Positions 36,726-45,329 of a DNA stretch of 64,000 nucleotides are shown here, piece after piece. The position numbers and the translations under genes were made by a program. Numbering within the stretch: position 1 is the first letter of the stretch; each line of letters starts with the position of its first letter. The notes under the pieces were generated by a model. The model saw nothing but the letters and a program-made list of their open reading frames with translations, searched no databases and was not told where the DNA came from. The stretch lies in NCBI GenBank assembly GCA_002683825.1, contig NYUD01000072.1, positions 1 to 64,000 of the forward strand. Reading direction: 5' to 3'. The stretch is from Planctomycetota bacterium (GTDB lineage Bacteria > Planctomycetota > UBA1135 > GCA-002686595).

Positions 36726-39302
36726 ATGAAATTCACAGCATTCTCCCTCCTAGCGCTGACCCTGGGTGGCGGCGACGACAACCCCTTCTCGCATCCCTTC
36801 GAGACCGATGCGCATCGGGCCGTAACGCTCGACGTCTCGGCGGGAGCGTTGATTCAAAACGTCACGATTCACTCCGCCGTCAAACCTGCGTTCATCGGCG
36901 ACATTCTGGTTCAAGGGGGCGACATTCAGGCGATCGGCGCCGATCTCGGAGCCCCTGAAGGGGTGGTCGTCATCGACGGATCGGGCAAGCATCTGGCTCC
37001 CGGCGTGATAGACACGCACTCGCATATGGCGATCGAACGCGGCATCAATGAGGGCACGCTTTCGATCACCGCGGACTGTGACATCACAGACGTCATCAAC
37101 GCCGACGATCTCGGGTTGTATCGCGCTCTCGCCGGCGGAACGACCACAATTCAGTGCCTGCACGGTTCGGCCAACGCCATCGGCGGTCGCAGCGAAGCCC
37201 TGAAGCTGCGCTGGAAAAAGACGGCCGACGAACTGCGCTTCCCAAACGCCCCCCAGGGCATCAAGTTCGCGCTTGGCGAGAACCCCAAGCGTTCGAACTC
37301 CGGGCGCGCAGGCCGGCGCTTCCCTGCCACGCGCCCCGGCGTCGAATCGATCTACTTTCGAGCCTTTGCACGAGCACAGGAATACGAGAGCGAATGGAAG
37401 CACTACGCCGAGCGTCTCGCTCGAGGCGGCGATCCTCAGCCGCCGCGCCGCGACGTACGCCTGGAGGTTCTCGTCGGAATCATGGATGGCGACGTGAAGG
37501 TTCACTCGCACTGTTATCGCGACGACGAGATTCTGATGCTCATGCGCGTGGCCGAGCACTTTGGATTCCGCATTCAGACGCTGCAACACGTGCTGGAGGG
37601 CTACAAGGTCGCCGCCGAGATCGCTGAACACGGCGCCGGCACCTCGACCTTTGCCGATTGGTGGGGTTACAAGCAGGAGGCCAACGACGCCATTCCACAA
37701 AACGCGAGCCTGCTGGACGAAGCGGGGGTCGTTTCCACGATCAATTCCGATTCGGGCGAGCTGGTGCGTCACCTCTATCACGAGGCGGCCAAGTCGGTGC
37801 GCTACAGCGGCATGGATCCGGTCGCCGCCCTGCGGCTCTGCACGCTCAATGGGGCCATCCAACTGGGTGTCGACGACCGCGTAGGCTCGATCGAGGTCGG
37901 CAAGGACGCGGATCTCGTGCTTCTGAACGCCGATCCTTTGTCGGTTTACTCGAAGGTCGAATGGACGATGGTCGACGGTCGGATCGAGTTCCAGCGTCGT
38001 GACGCCTTTGAGTTGGATCTTGAGCAGGCGCCGGTGCGTGTGCTGGAACGCAAGGTCCCCGCAGCCGTTCTTCTAGAAGCCTCGGCCGGCAAGAAGCAGG
38101 CGGACCATCTTGCGATCGTCGGTGGCACGATTCATCCCGTCGAAGGCGAGGACATCGAAGACGGGACGCTCCTGATCCGCGACGGTCGAATCGCCGGGCT
38201 TGGAAGGAGTGTGGACGTTCCACCCGGCTCGCAGATCATCGACGCCGAAGGGCTTCACGTTTGGCCGGGAATGATCGCGCTCAATACCCCTCTGGGGCTG
38301 CAGGGGGTGCGTTCGGTACGTGGGACCATGGACACCTCCGAGATTGGCGGCAACCAACCCGACCTGCGCGTCGCCAGCTCGATTCACGCCGCATCGGCTC
38401 ATATTCCCGTGACGCGTACGAACGGCATCACGCGTTCGCAGACCACACCCCAGGGCATGGGGCCGATGAGCGGCCAATCCGCCATTGTCCGCTTGAGCGG
38501 TGATACGTGGGAGGAGGCGTTGATGGTGGACAAGGACATGCTCCACATCCGTTTCCCGCGTATCAGCAACACGGCCGAGAAAAAGGAAGAACCCAAAGAG
38601 ATCGAAGGGGTGCGTGAGCTCCTCAAGCAGGCGCGCGAGTACGCGCGCCTGCTCGCGGAAGCGCAGGAGTTCGGGCTGCAGGGCCCGGCCTTTGATCCGC
38701 GCTTGGCAGCCCTCGTGCCCTATGCGCAGGGCACAGCTCGTGTGGGTATCCACGCCTCCAACGCCCAGACGATTCTCTACGCCATCAAGTTTGCAAAGGA
38801 GCAAGAGCTCGACGCGGTGCTCTACGGCGTCAAGGAGGGCTGGAAGGTCGTCGAGGCCATCGAGACTTCCGGCTTTCCGGTGGTCGTGGGCCCGGTCCTG
38901 ACGGTGCCCCGCCTCGCGTACGATCCCTACGATGCGAGCTACGCGAACGCCGCGGTGCTGCATCGTGCGGGGATCCCCTTTGCCATCATGGCGGCGGATG
39001 GGAGTAATACGCGCAACACACCGTTCCACGCCGGCTTCGCCGCGGGCTACGGTTTGCCCTATGAGGAAGCGCTGCGCTCAGTGACCTACTACGCGGCGGA
39101 GATCCTCGGGATCGAGGACCAGCTGGGCAGTCTGGCTGTCGGCAAGATCGCCGATGTCGTCGTCACGGACGGCGATCTGCTCGAGGTGACGACCCGGGTA
39201 AAGCACATCCTGATCGACGGTGTGCCCATGGACGTGGGGAACCGACAGACGGAACTCTACGAGTACTACCGCAATCGTCTGCATCGTCTTCAGAAGGACT
39301 AG
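36726..39302 (+). CDS. Tandem amidohydrolase-fold protein
   Basis: 858 residues with ribosome site AGGAGG before the ATG. The first module (about 30-440) has the metal ligands HxH (PGVIDTHSHM), His in VHSHCYR, His in TLQHVLEGY and Asp in INSDSGEL, ending VGSIEVGKDADLVLLNADP. The second module (about 460-858) has the same composite domain and ending (LGSLAVGKIADVVVTDGD) but replaces HxH with WPGMIALNTPLG. So one catalytic and one degenerate module are fused. A weak hydrophobic N-terminus may be a signal peptide. Cyclic amide or dipeptide hydrolysis is typical of the family; substrate unknown. Confidence 0.82.
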   Translation: MKFTAFSLLALTLGGGDDNPFSHPFETDAHRAVTLDVSAGALIQNVTIHSAVKPAFIGDILVQGGDIQAIGADLGAPEGVVVIDGSGKHLAPGVIDTHSHMAIERGINEGTLSITADCDITDVINADDLGLYRALAGGTTTIQCLHGSANAIGGRSEALKLRWKKTADELRFPNAPQGIKFALGENPKRSNSGRAGRRFPATRPGVESIYFRAFARAQEYESEWKHYAERLARGGDPQPPRRDVRLEVLVGIMDGDVKVHSHCYRDDEILMLMRVAEHFGFRIQTLQHVLEGYKVAAEIAEHGAGTSTFADWWGYKQEANDAIPQNASLLDEAGVVSTINSDSGELVRHLYHEAAKSVRYSGMDPVAALRLCTLNGAIQLGVDDRVGSIEVGKDADLVLLNADPLSVYSKVEWTMVDGRIEFQRRDAFELDLEQAPVRVLERKVPAAVLLEASAGKKQADHLAIVGGTIHPVEGEDIEDGTLLIRDGRIAGLGRSVDVPPGSQIIDAEGLHVWPGMIALNTPLGLQGVRSVRGTMDTSEIGGNQPDLRVASSIHAASAHIPVTRTNGITRSQTTPQGMGPMSGQSAIVRLSGDTWEEALMVDKDMLHIRFPRISNTAEKKEEPKEIEGVRELLKQAREYARLLAEAQEFGLQGPAFDPRLAALVPYAQGTARVGIHASNAQTILYAIKFAKEQELDAVLYGVKEGWKVVEAIETSGFPVVVGPVLTVPRLAYDPYDASYANAAVLHRAGIPFAIMAADGSNTRNTPFHAGFAAGYGLPYEEALRSVTYYAAEILGIEDQLGSLAVGKIADVVVTDGDLLEVTTRVKHILIDGVPMDVGNRQTELYEYYRNRLHRLQKD

Positions 39303-39304
39303 CT

Positions 39305-39610
39305 TTGGCCGAAAAGAAAGACGCCCGGGTCGTCTGCCCCTGCTGCAACAGTCGCATCGAAGTCGACGTGCGGACCGGGAAGATCCTGCGCTGGCGTCGT
39401 CCCGAAGAGCTGGACGAGACCGGGAAACCCATCATGCGCGACAGCGATTGGAACGACGCCAGCCAGCGCGTCTCGGGGCGCTTGGGCGAGGCGCAGGGCA
39501 GGTTTGATTCCAGCTTCGATAAGGAGAAGAGTCGCGAGCGGGATCTCGACGATCTGTTTCGCAAGGCCCAGGACAAGTTGCAGAAGAAAAAAGAAGAACG
39601 CCGAGAGTAA
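39305..39610 (+). CDS. Small zinc-ribbon, coiled-coil protein
   Basis: 101 residues from TTG, supported by AGAAGGA eight bases upstream and a two-base gap to the amidohydrolase stop. The N-terminus holds CPCC (half a zinc ribbon). The C-terminal third is highly charged and helical (KEKSRERDLDDLFRKAQDKLQKKKEERRE). No family recognised. Confidence 0.6.
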   Translation: MAEKKDARVVCPCCNSRIEVDVRTGKILRWRRPEELDETGKPIMRDSDWNDASQRVSGRLGEAQGRFDSSFDKEKSRERDLDDLFRKAQDKLQKKKEERRE

Positions 39611-39616
39611 TCCGCG

Positions 39617-40789
39617 ATGGGCATCAAGCGTCTGACGATGCGCGCCCTGATAGCGGTGGGTGTGTTGCTCGTTGCGGATCAGATCGCGTTCTACACGGTT
39701 CTCCGTGACGGTTTATTCTTCGGCAGGCCGGTCGCGCCGTTCGATCCCCCGCTTTTTTCGCCGGCCCAGATGGAAGGCCTGGCACGCATCGAAAGGGCCC
39801 TGGCGACGGGCGACCCGGATCCGAAGAAGCTGCGATTCGATGCCGAGCTGGGTTGGCACAACCTCCCAGGTGGTGGGTTTGGCGAATTTCGCTACGACTG
39901 GGCGGGGTGTCGCATCGGTGCTCGGCCGCTGTCTCGAACCAAGGAGCCGGGGGTCCGCCGGCTGGTGGCCGTGGGATGTTCGATGACCCACGGCGATGAA
40001 GTGAAGGCAACAGAGACGTGGTGTGCCCAGCTGGACGAAGCCCGGTCGGACCTCGAGGTTGCCAATCTGGGCGTGTCCGCATACGGCATCGATCAAGCGT
40101 TGTTGCGTCTGCGACGCGACGGTCTCCCCCTGCAGCCGGACGTCGTTTGCCTGGGACTTCTCCCAGGAGCGGTTTTGCGCCTGACGTCGCTATACCGCCC
40201 GGCCCTGCGCCACTGGTCCCGGGACGTGGCGTTCAAACCGCGCTTTCGACTGGACGCGAGCGACGAGCTCGAGCTCGTGCCCAACCCGGCCCGCACGCTG
40301 GCGGATATCCCGCGACTGATTCGCGATCAGAGAGCTTTCCTCGAGGCCTTTTCCGAGCACGACCATTGGCTGCGACGCGCCCGCAGCGCGTATGCGCCCC
40401 GTGGAACGCACTGGATGCATGCTCTCTTCGCGACACGGGTGGGCCTTAGTCTGTACGAGGCCGGCGGCCGCGACACGCAAGCTTGCTTCAAGAATCCCGC
40501 GCACGGTATCTATCGCTTGCTGAAGGCCGTCGTTCTCGAAACCCGGGCGGTCGCTTCCGAAGCGGAGGCCGAATTCCTGTTCTTGATTCTCCCGGGCCGC
40601 GCCGTCCTGTCGGTTGGCTCCTACTGGGACGGGTTTGTGCAGGAATTGCGCTCGGAGGGGGTCGAGGTGCTCGACTTCAGCGAGATCCTGCGCGGGGCGC
40701 CTCCAGATCGGCTTTTCGCACCCCTCGGCCACTATGGTCCCGAATTTTCGCGCATTGTCGCAGAGACCCTCGCGGAGCACCTGCGCTAG
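39617..40789 (+). CDS. SGNH/GDSL-like hydrolase, membrane-anchored
   Basis: 390 residues. One N-terminal hydrophobic segment (RALIAVGVLLVADQIAFY) is a probable anchor. SGNH block I is LVAVGCSMTHGDEV (Ser in GCS), block III resembles NLGVSAYGIDQALL, and the terminal catalytic His may be in FAPLGHYGPEF. Members often act as esterases or O-acetyl transferases/hydrolases on surface polysaccharides. Six bases after the preceding gene, so likely one operon with the amidohydrolases. Confidence 0.75.
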   Translation: MGIKRLTMRALIAVGVLLVADQIAFYTVLRDGLFFGRPVAPFDPPLFSPAQMEGLARIERALATGDPDPKKLRFDAELGWHNLPGGGFGEFRYDWAGCRIGARPLSRTKEPGVRRLVAVGCSMTHGDEVKATETWCAQLDEARSDLEVANLGVSAYGIDQALLRLRRDGLPLQPDVVCLGLLPGAVLRLTSLYRPALRHWSRDVAFKPRFRLDASDELELVPNPARTLADIPRLIRDQRAFLEAFSEHDHWLRRARSAYAPRGTHWMHALFATRVGLSLYEAGGRDTQACFKNPAHGIYRLLKAVVLETRAVASEAEAEFLFLILPGRAVLSVGSYWDGFVQELRSEGVEVLDFSEILRGAPPDRLFAPLGHYGPEFSRIVAETLAEHLR

Positions 40790-41018
40790 CTTTCCGAAGA
40801 AGCCGGCAAGTGAATTGAGTTCCAGGGCTCGGCCCTGAAGGGTTCGTTTTGTGGGGTCGAGGTGAAGCCCCGCTGGTCATTGGAGAGGGCGATGGCGGCA
40901 AGTTTTTCCGACCTGCCTGTGAACTTTGCCTTTGCCTGCAGGTGCTGTAACCAGAGGACCGATAGGGCAGGCTCCCGACCTTCCCTCTTCTCCACTTTCG
41001 TCGGCAGGAGTCCAGCCC
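40790..41018. other. Intergenic region, 229 bp
   Basis: Contains a weak terminator-like hairpin CAGGGC-TCG-GCCCTG (about 40832-40846) followed by a modest T-rich stretch, possibly ending the amidohydrolase operon. No gene seen; the region also has the AGGAG ribosome site of the DoxX-like gene. Confidence 0.4.
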
Positions 41019-41591
41019 GTGGCAGTAACCCTCGTAATCCGAATGGCGCATGTGGTCTTTTTGATCCGCATGCTGGTTGGTGCAACCCTTGTGCTCTTTG
41101 GCCTCAACGACTTGATGGAACTCTTTGAGGTCGACTACGGTTCAAAGGCGAATGCGTTTCTGCAGGACATGGAAGGCAGCGGGTACCTGCAAGAGGTGCG
41201 CGGCGGCCTGCTGATCCTCTGCGGCATCATGTTCGTCATTGCGCGTTGGGTTCCCTTGGCCTTGATTCTCTTCGCGCCGATCATCCTGAACATCCTGGTC
41301 TTCCACGCCTTCCTGGCCCCGACGAAGATCGCGGCTGCAGCGGCCCTGGGTGTCGCCCAGGTCTTCCTCGCGTACTGTTACTGGCCGTACTTCAGGTCGG
41401 TATTCGTGATGAACACACCTTCGCGGTACGGAACGGTTCGCAGACGCGGCGGTGGCGGGATGAGCCGCCCTGCGGCAGCGTCGGCCCAGCGCCCGCCCGC
41501 GCAACGGCCCCCGTCCGCGCAACGGCCCCCGTCCGCGCAACGGCCCTCGTCCGCGCAACGGCCCTCGTCTGCTCAGCGTCCTACCCCGTAG
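41019..41591 (+). CDS. DoxX-like membrane protein with SAQRPP repeat tail
   Basis: 190 residues from GTG at 41019, chosen for AGGAG 8 bases upstream; an ATG at 41043 is the alternative. Four hydrophobic helices with DoxX-like patterns: IRMLVGATLVLFGLNDLMELF and FVIARWVPLALILFAPIILN followed by LVFHAFLAP. The last 40 residues are a Gly/Arg stretch and tandem SAQRP(P/S) units, probably a disordered cytoplasmic tail. Function of this subgroup unknown. Confidence 0.75.
   Translation: MAVTLVIRMAHVVFLIRMLVGATLVLFGLNDLMELFEVDYGSKANAFLQDMEGSGYLQEVRGGLLILCGIMFVIARWVPLALILFAPIILNILVFHAFLAPTKIAAAAALGVAQVFLAYCYWPYFRSVFVMNTPSRYGTVRRRGGGGMSRPAAASAQRPPAQRPPSAQRPPSAQRPSSAQRPSSAQRPTP
41481..41588 (+). repeat. 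18-bp tandem repeat in DoxX-like gene
   Basis: Four near-identical 18-bp units (CGCGCAACGGCCCCCGTC; the last two have one C-to-T change) flanked by degenerate copies, in frame and encoding 6-residue SAQRPP/SAQRPS units. Confidence 0.85.
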
Positions 41592-41605
41592 GGGGAAAGC
41601 GGCTT

Positions 41606-42394
41606 TCACCGCGCCAACACGTCGACAAGTTGCGTCGCTGTCGAAAGCGCGATCGCTGACGGCTCCTTCGAGCCGCGGCTGACTCCGATCGGGCAGGTCA
41701 CCTTATCGATCGCTTCGGGGCTGTATCCCCTTTGCTCGAGACGCTTTCGGAAACGTACCCACTTGCGCTCGGACCCGATCAAGCCCACGAAGGCAAACCT
41801 CCCGCGCTGTAGCACGCGCTCGATGATCTCGAAGTCAAGAGCGTGGCTGTGGGTCATGACGACGATCGCTGCGTCCGAGGGCAACAGATCGATCTCGCCT
41901 GCGGGGGCGTCCACGCAGATGAGTTCGTAGGGGCGGTCGGCAGGGATGCGGGGCCGGATGAGAGCTTCCTCACGGCTGTCGATGACCATCACGTCCGCGC
42001 CCATCCACGGGGCCAGACCTCCGAGGGCCTGGCCGACGTGGCCGGCACCGAACACCGCGATGGACTTTCGCTGCCAACGGAACGGTTCAAAGAAGAGCGT
42101 TACGGCCCCGCCGCAACATTGCCCGGTCTTTTCGGCGAGGGGGAAGTCGACGCATTCCGAGGCACCGTCGTCCCGGCCGAGAAGCCTGGTCGCGTGTTCG
42201 ATCGCTTGTAGCTCCAGGTGGCCACCGCCTATCGTTCCGTGCGCCAGCTCGCCGTCGGCGCCGACCAACATGCGCGCTCCCGCTTCGCGCGGCGCGCTGC
42301 CGCGAACTTCGGTGACGACCACCATGACACAGGCGCGGCCCGCCATGCGGAACCCGCCCAGCGCTTCGATCCAGTCCTGGCCGCCTTCACCCAT
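41606..42394 (-). CDS. xdhC: XdhC/CoxI family molybdoenzyme accessory protein
   Basis: 262 residues. The N-terminal XdhC_CoxI domain has VRGSAPREAGARMLV, GTIGGGHLE and GQCCGG. The C-terminal Rossmann domain is IAVFGAGHVGQAL and IVVMTHSHALDFE. In the family it inserts sulfurated Mo cofactor into xanthine dehydrogenase-type enzymes. No xdhA/B genes are in the window, so the client enzyme lies elsewhere. It shares the strand with the sulfatase-family gene, which ends 30 bases upstream. Confidence 0.9.
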   Translation of the reverse strand: MGEGGQDWIEALGGFRMAGRACVMVVVTEVRGSAPREAGARMLVGADGELAHGTIGGGHLELQAIEHATRLLGRDDGASECVDFPLAEKTGQCCGGAVTLFFEPFRWQRKSIAVFGAGHVGQALGGLAPWMGADVMVIDSREEALIRPRIPADRPYELICVDAPAGEIDLLPSDAAIVVMTHSHALDFEIIERVLQRGRFAFVGLIGSERKWVRFRKRLEQRGYSPEAIDKVTCPIGVSRGSKEPSAIALSTATQLVDVLAR

Positions 42395-42423
42395 CGAGAC
42401 AGGATAGGCGACAAGAGCCCTCG

Positions 42424-44184
42424 CTAGTAAGGCGGGACATCAGGGGCGATCTTCGATTTGCGAAGTCGGATCTCCTCCGGCGGAAGTTTGGGGGGATAGA
42501 GAACGAGGTCATCACCTTCCAGGGCCCCGATACGGGCCTCCTGTTCCACGTAGCCAAGTCCGGACAGGGCGGACAGAACGTCGCCGGTGACGGCGACCCT
42601 TCCCGGGGACCGACGTTGCCCGAGAAAGGTCTGGTAGGCCCGTCGGAAATCTTCCAGGGCTTGCGCTTCCTCTTCGTGTTCGAACTCCTGCCACAGCTTC
42701 TTCTCGTCCGGAGAAGCGTCGAGAAGGGTCCAGTTCAGCGCCTCGTTTGCGAGCATGTCCAGCCGCAGATCGTCGATCACGATTGTGAGTTTGTCGGAGG
42801 TCTTTTCGGTCGGTTGGATCCAGCTGATCTCACGAAAGATCTTGATTCGGCCCTTGCGAAAGGATTCCAGAACGCGCGTGCGGGCTCCGGACAGAGGCGG
42901 GTCGACGACGGCCAAGGGAGTCTCTTGCGTTGTCACGATGCGTCCGAAAACCGGGCCGGGAGAGCGGCCGCCGAGGATCGCTTGCAGGCCGACTCCGGAA
43001 AGACCGCTGACACGGGTCCCGGCGGCGAGGAGGATTGTCGGAGCGATCTCGATCGAGGATAGCGGTTGCTCGATCCTGCTTCCCGGTGGAAAGGCCCTCG
43101 GATAACGCACGATCAGGGGGACGCGTACGAGTTCTTCATACAGCGTGCTGCGGTGTCCGATCGAGCCGTGTTCGAAGAACTCGTCGCCGTGATCGGAGGT
43201 GATGATGACCAGCGTATCTTCCGCCAGCCCCAGCTTCTCCAGACGGTCGAGCACGCGTCCGATCTGCGAATCGGTCCAGGCGACCTCGGCCTCGTAGAGT
43301 GCCCACAGGTGCTGCAGCCCGCGTTCGTCCACCACCCGTGTCCGTCCTCCAGGGCGGATGTGCGAGATGGCCGGGTTGCGAATGAAGTCCGTCGCATCGA
43401 GATCGCCGGAATAGTCGGGATCGAAGGTCCGAGCGAATTCCTCCGGAGGCGCGTAGTCGTAGTGGGGATCGAAGAAGTGTCCGAAAAGGAAAAAGGGGCG
43501 ACCTCGCGCGGGCTTGTTCAGCTCCTCGATCAGCGCATCGGCCACAAGCTCCGAGCTGCGGTCGCGGTGGGAGGCGGTTTCGACCGCCTGCTGGGCCCTG
43601 GCGTGGCTCGCCAGCGCCGTGTACAGCTCGCCTTTCTTCCCCCGCTTTTCCGCCTCGTCCAACGCGGCCTGGGAGCGGCGTAGGTCCTCCATCGCGAAAC
43701 GCAGGTCGTCGCCATAGCGCGCCTCGTACGTATCGAAGCCTCGTCCGAATCCAAAGGCCGGATCGAGGTACGGGCCCGAATAGAACCCCGCGGTTCGATA
43801 GCCCTCCGCCTTCAGTGTTTCGCTGATCAATGGCAGGGATGCGTGGATCTCGTGTCCATCCTGTTCGACTCCGTGCACGAGTTCCGGGTGTCCCGTGAAA
43901 ATCGAGACATGGGAAGGCAGGGTCCAAGATGAAGTCGCATGGGCCTGTTCGATCAAGAGCCCCTCGCGGGCAAGCTGATCGATCCGCGGGCTGGGCGACG
44001 CGTCTCGAAAACGAGATCGATGGCCATAGGCGCCCAGTACATCGGCGCGCACGCTATCCAGCGTGATCAGCAGGATGTTGGGAGCCTCCAAGGGCCGGGT
44101 TTCTCTCTCCTCTGAACAAGCCCCCAACCCGAGGCCGATGCCCATGAGGGAAACGAGCAGTGCATCCTTCCGCGCGGGGTTCAT
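42424..44184 (-). CDS. Sulfatase-superfamily lipoprotein hydrolase
   Basis: 586 residues with a lipobox (GLGACSEE). The metal-binding start is NILLITLDSVRADVLGAYG and late metal residues are in IITSDHGDEFFEHGSIGHRS. At the nucleophile position the sequence is SSWTLPSHVSIFTG, i.e. TxPSH rather than the Cys/Ser-x-Pro-x-Arg of formylglycine sulfatases. This Thr form is seen in phosphodiesterase/phosphotransferase-like members, so true sulfatase activity is doubtful. Possibly cleaves phosphate or sulfate esters in the periplasm. Confidence 0.85.
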   Translation of the reverse strand: MNPARKDALLVSLMGIGLGLGACSEERETRPLEAPNILLITLDSVRADVLGAYGHRSRFRDASPSPRIDQLAREGLLIEQAHATSSWTLPSHVSIFTGHPELVHGVEQDGHEIHASLPLISETLKAEGYRTAGFYSGPYLDPAFGFGRGFDTYEARYGDDLRFAMEDLRRSQAALDEAEKRGKKGELYTALASHARAQQAVETASHRDRSSELVADALIEELNKPARGRPFFLFGHFFDPHYDYAPPEEFARTFDPDYSGDLDATDFIRNPAISHIRPGGRTRVVDERGLQHLWALYEAEVAWTDSQIGRVLDRLEKLGLAEDTLVIITSDHGDEFFEHGSIGHRSTLYEELVRVPLIVRYPRAFPPGSRIEQPLSSIEIAPTILLAAGTRVSGLSGVGLQAILGGRSPGPVFGRIVTTQETPLAVVDPPLSGARTRVLESFRKGRIKIFREISWIQPTEKTSDKLTIVIDDLRLDMLANEALNWTLLDASPDEKKLWQEFEHEEEAQALEDFRRAYQTFLGQRRSPGRVAVTGDVLSALSGLGYVEQEARIGALEGDDLVLYPPKLPPEEIRLRKSKIAPDVPPY

Positions 44185-44334
44185 CGGCTTGAGGATACCG
44201 GGCTACAGAGGAGAAGAAGACCCCCCCGGCGCCGAACTCGCCGTGGCCGCCGGCGATTTCCGACCGGCGCACGCCGTGGGCCCGTTGCAGCCCGGTGTCA
44301 CGCTTTCCTCGCTGCGCCGCGGCCAGATCCGGTT
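44185..44334. other. Short intergenic region
   Basis: 150 bp between the sulfatase-family gene and the AHSA1 gene. The plus-strand ORF 44063-44338 crossing it looks like a shadow. No clear signal. Confidence 0.4.
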
Positions 44335-44835
44335 CTAGCTCGAGCCGTCGGGAGCCCCCGCGTTCCTGGTCCGCTCGCCTGTTTCAGCATAGGGCTTCAA
44401 GCAGTCGCGCAGGAGCAACGTCCAACCGCTCTCCAGAGACTCACGCGTCTCGTCGCTGATACGCCCGAAGATCGAGTGTTCGAAGCTCAAGCGCGTCGCC
44501 TCGCCCTCGCTTTTCAACCGAATGGTCATGATGCCTCGCGAGGGACCGCCCCAATCCTTGTCGGAGTCCCCGGCGATCTGCAGGAACTCAGGGGCCTTGA
44601 CACCGTTGACAAGGCCCCAGATCTGTCCTTCGCCGTCGCCCCAATCCTCATACATCCAGCCGCCCAGCTTCTGTTCGATGCGAAATTTCCCGAGCCCCGG
44701 TCGCGTGAAGAAATCCTCGTGCCACCACTCGGAAGTGTCGACGACAAGCGTCTCCCAGACCCGTTCCCTTTGGACCTCGATCAGGACCTCGACCAGGACG
44801 CTTGTCACCGTGATGTCGGTCGATTGCTTACTCAT
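44335..44835 (-). CDS. SRPBCC/AHSA1 domain protein
   Basis: 166 residues with the AHSA1-type pattern: IEVQRERVWETLV at the start, GWMYEDWGDGEGQIWGLV, and the terminal helix LESGWTLLLRDCLKPYAE. Such START-like proteins have a hydrophobic ligand cavity. It overlaps the upstream ArsR gene by 8 bases, the standard regulator/AHSA1 arrangement. Confidence 0.87.
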   Translation of the reverse strand: MSKQSTDITVTSVLVEVLIEVQRERVWETLVVDTSEWWHEDFFTRPGLGKFRIEQKLGGWMYEDWGDGEGQIWGLVNGVKAPEFLQIAGDSDKDWGGPSRGIMTIRLKSEGEATRLSFEHSIFGRISDETRESLESGWTLLLRDCLKPYAETGERTRNAGAPDGSS

Positions 44836-45190
44836 CGTTCTTCGTCTTCTCCTCTTCCGCGAGGGCCTTCAACCGCAGGAGCCGGTCCGAGAGCGGTTCC
44901 TCGAAGGGCCGGATCCAACGCCGGTAGATCTCGCGAATGGGCAGAGGGTTCAAGTGATTCCAGCGCTCGCGGCCGCGCGTCTCGACCACCACCAGGCCGG
45001 CCTTCTCGAGGACCCTCAGGTGCTTCATGACTCCGAAACGGCTCATGTCGAAGCTCCGGGCCAGCTTGCCCGTGGTCTTCGGGTTGCGGCGGAGCTCGTC
45101 GAGCATCCGCCGACGGCTAGGATCGGCCAGGGCCCTCCAGACCGCATTCGCGGGGCCGGAGGTCGGTACCGGTGAGGGGCTGGAACTCAT
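44828..45190 (-). CDS. ArsR-family winged-helix repressor
   Basis: 120 residues. The helix-turn-helix spans ALADPSRRRMLDELRR to FDMSRFGVMKHLRVLEKAGLV. It lacks the metal-binding cysteines of ArsR/SmtB sensors, as usual for the AHSA1-linked subgroup. Probably represses its own two-gene operon through the palindrome over its start codon. Confidence 0.9.
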   Translation of the reverse strand: MSSSPSPVPTSGPANAVWRALADPSRRRMLDELRRNPKTTGKLARSFDMSRFGVMKHLRVLEKAGLVVVETRGRERWNHLNPLPIREIYRRWIRPFEEPLSDRLLRLKALAEEEKTKNDE

Positions 45191-45208
45191 GTGACGATTA
45201 GGTCACAT
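45189..45208. promoter_or_regulatory. ArsR operator palindrome on the start codon
   Basis: Perfect 7-bp inverted repeat ATGTGAC-N6-GTCACAT that overlaps the arsR ATG. Winged-helix ArsR dimers bind such imperfect or perfect dyads, and the position would block transcription directly. Confidence 0.6.
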
Positions 45209-45225
45209 ATGGCCAAACAGGGCAA
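45197..45225 (-). promoter_or_regulatory. Possible arsR promoter, leaderless
   Basis: On the minus strand TTGCCC and CCTAAT are 17 bases apart. The start of transcription would fall at or next to the A of the arsR ATG, giving a leaderless mRNA and placing the -10 box within the operator. Match to consensus is only moderate. Confidence 0.35.
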
Positions 45226-45329
45226 CCCCGGGAAGTTGGAGTTTGGGTTTCTGCCCGAGATCCCGAAATCTATCTAGATCCAGGCCCACACGACAGGCCA
45301 CATTCTCCAGAGCACGCGCCTCCTACCCC

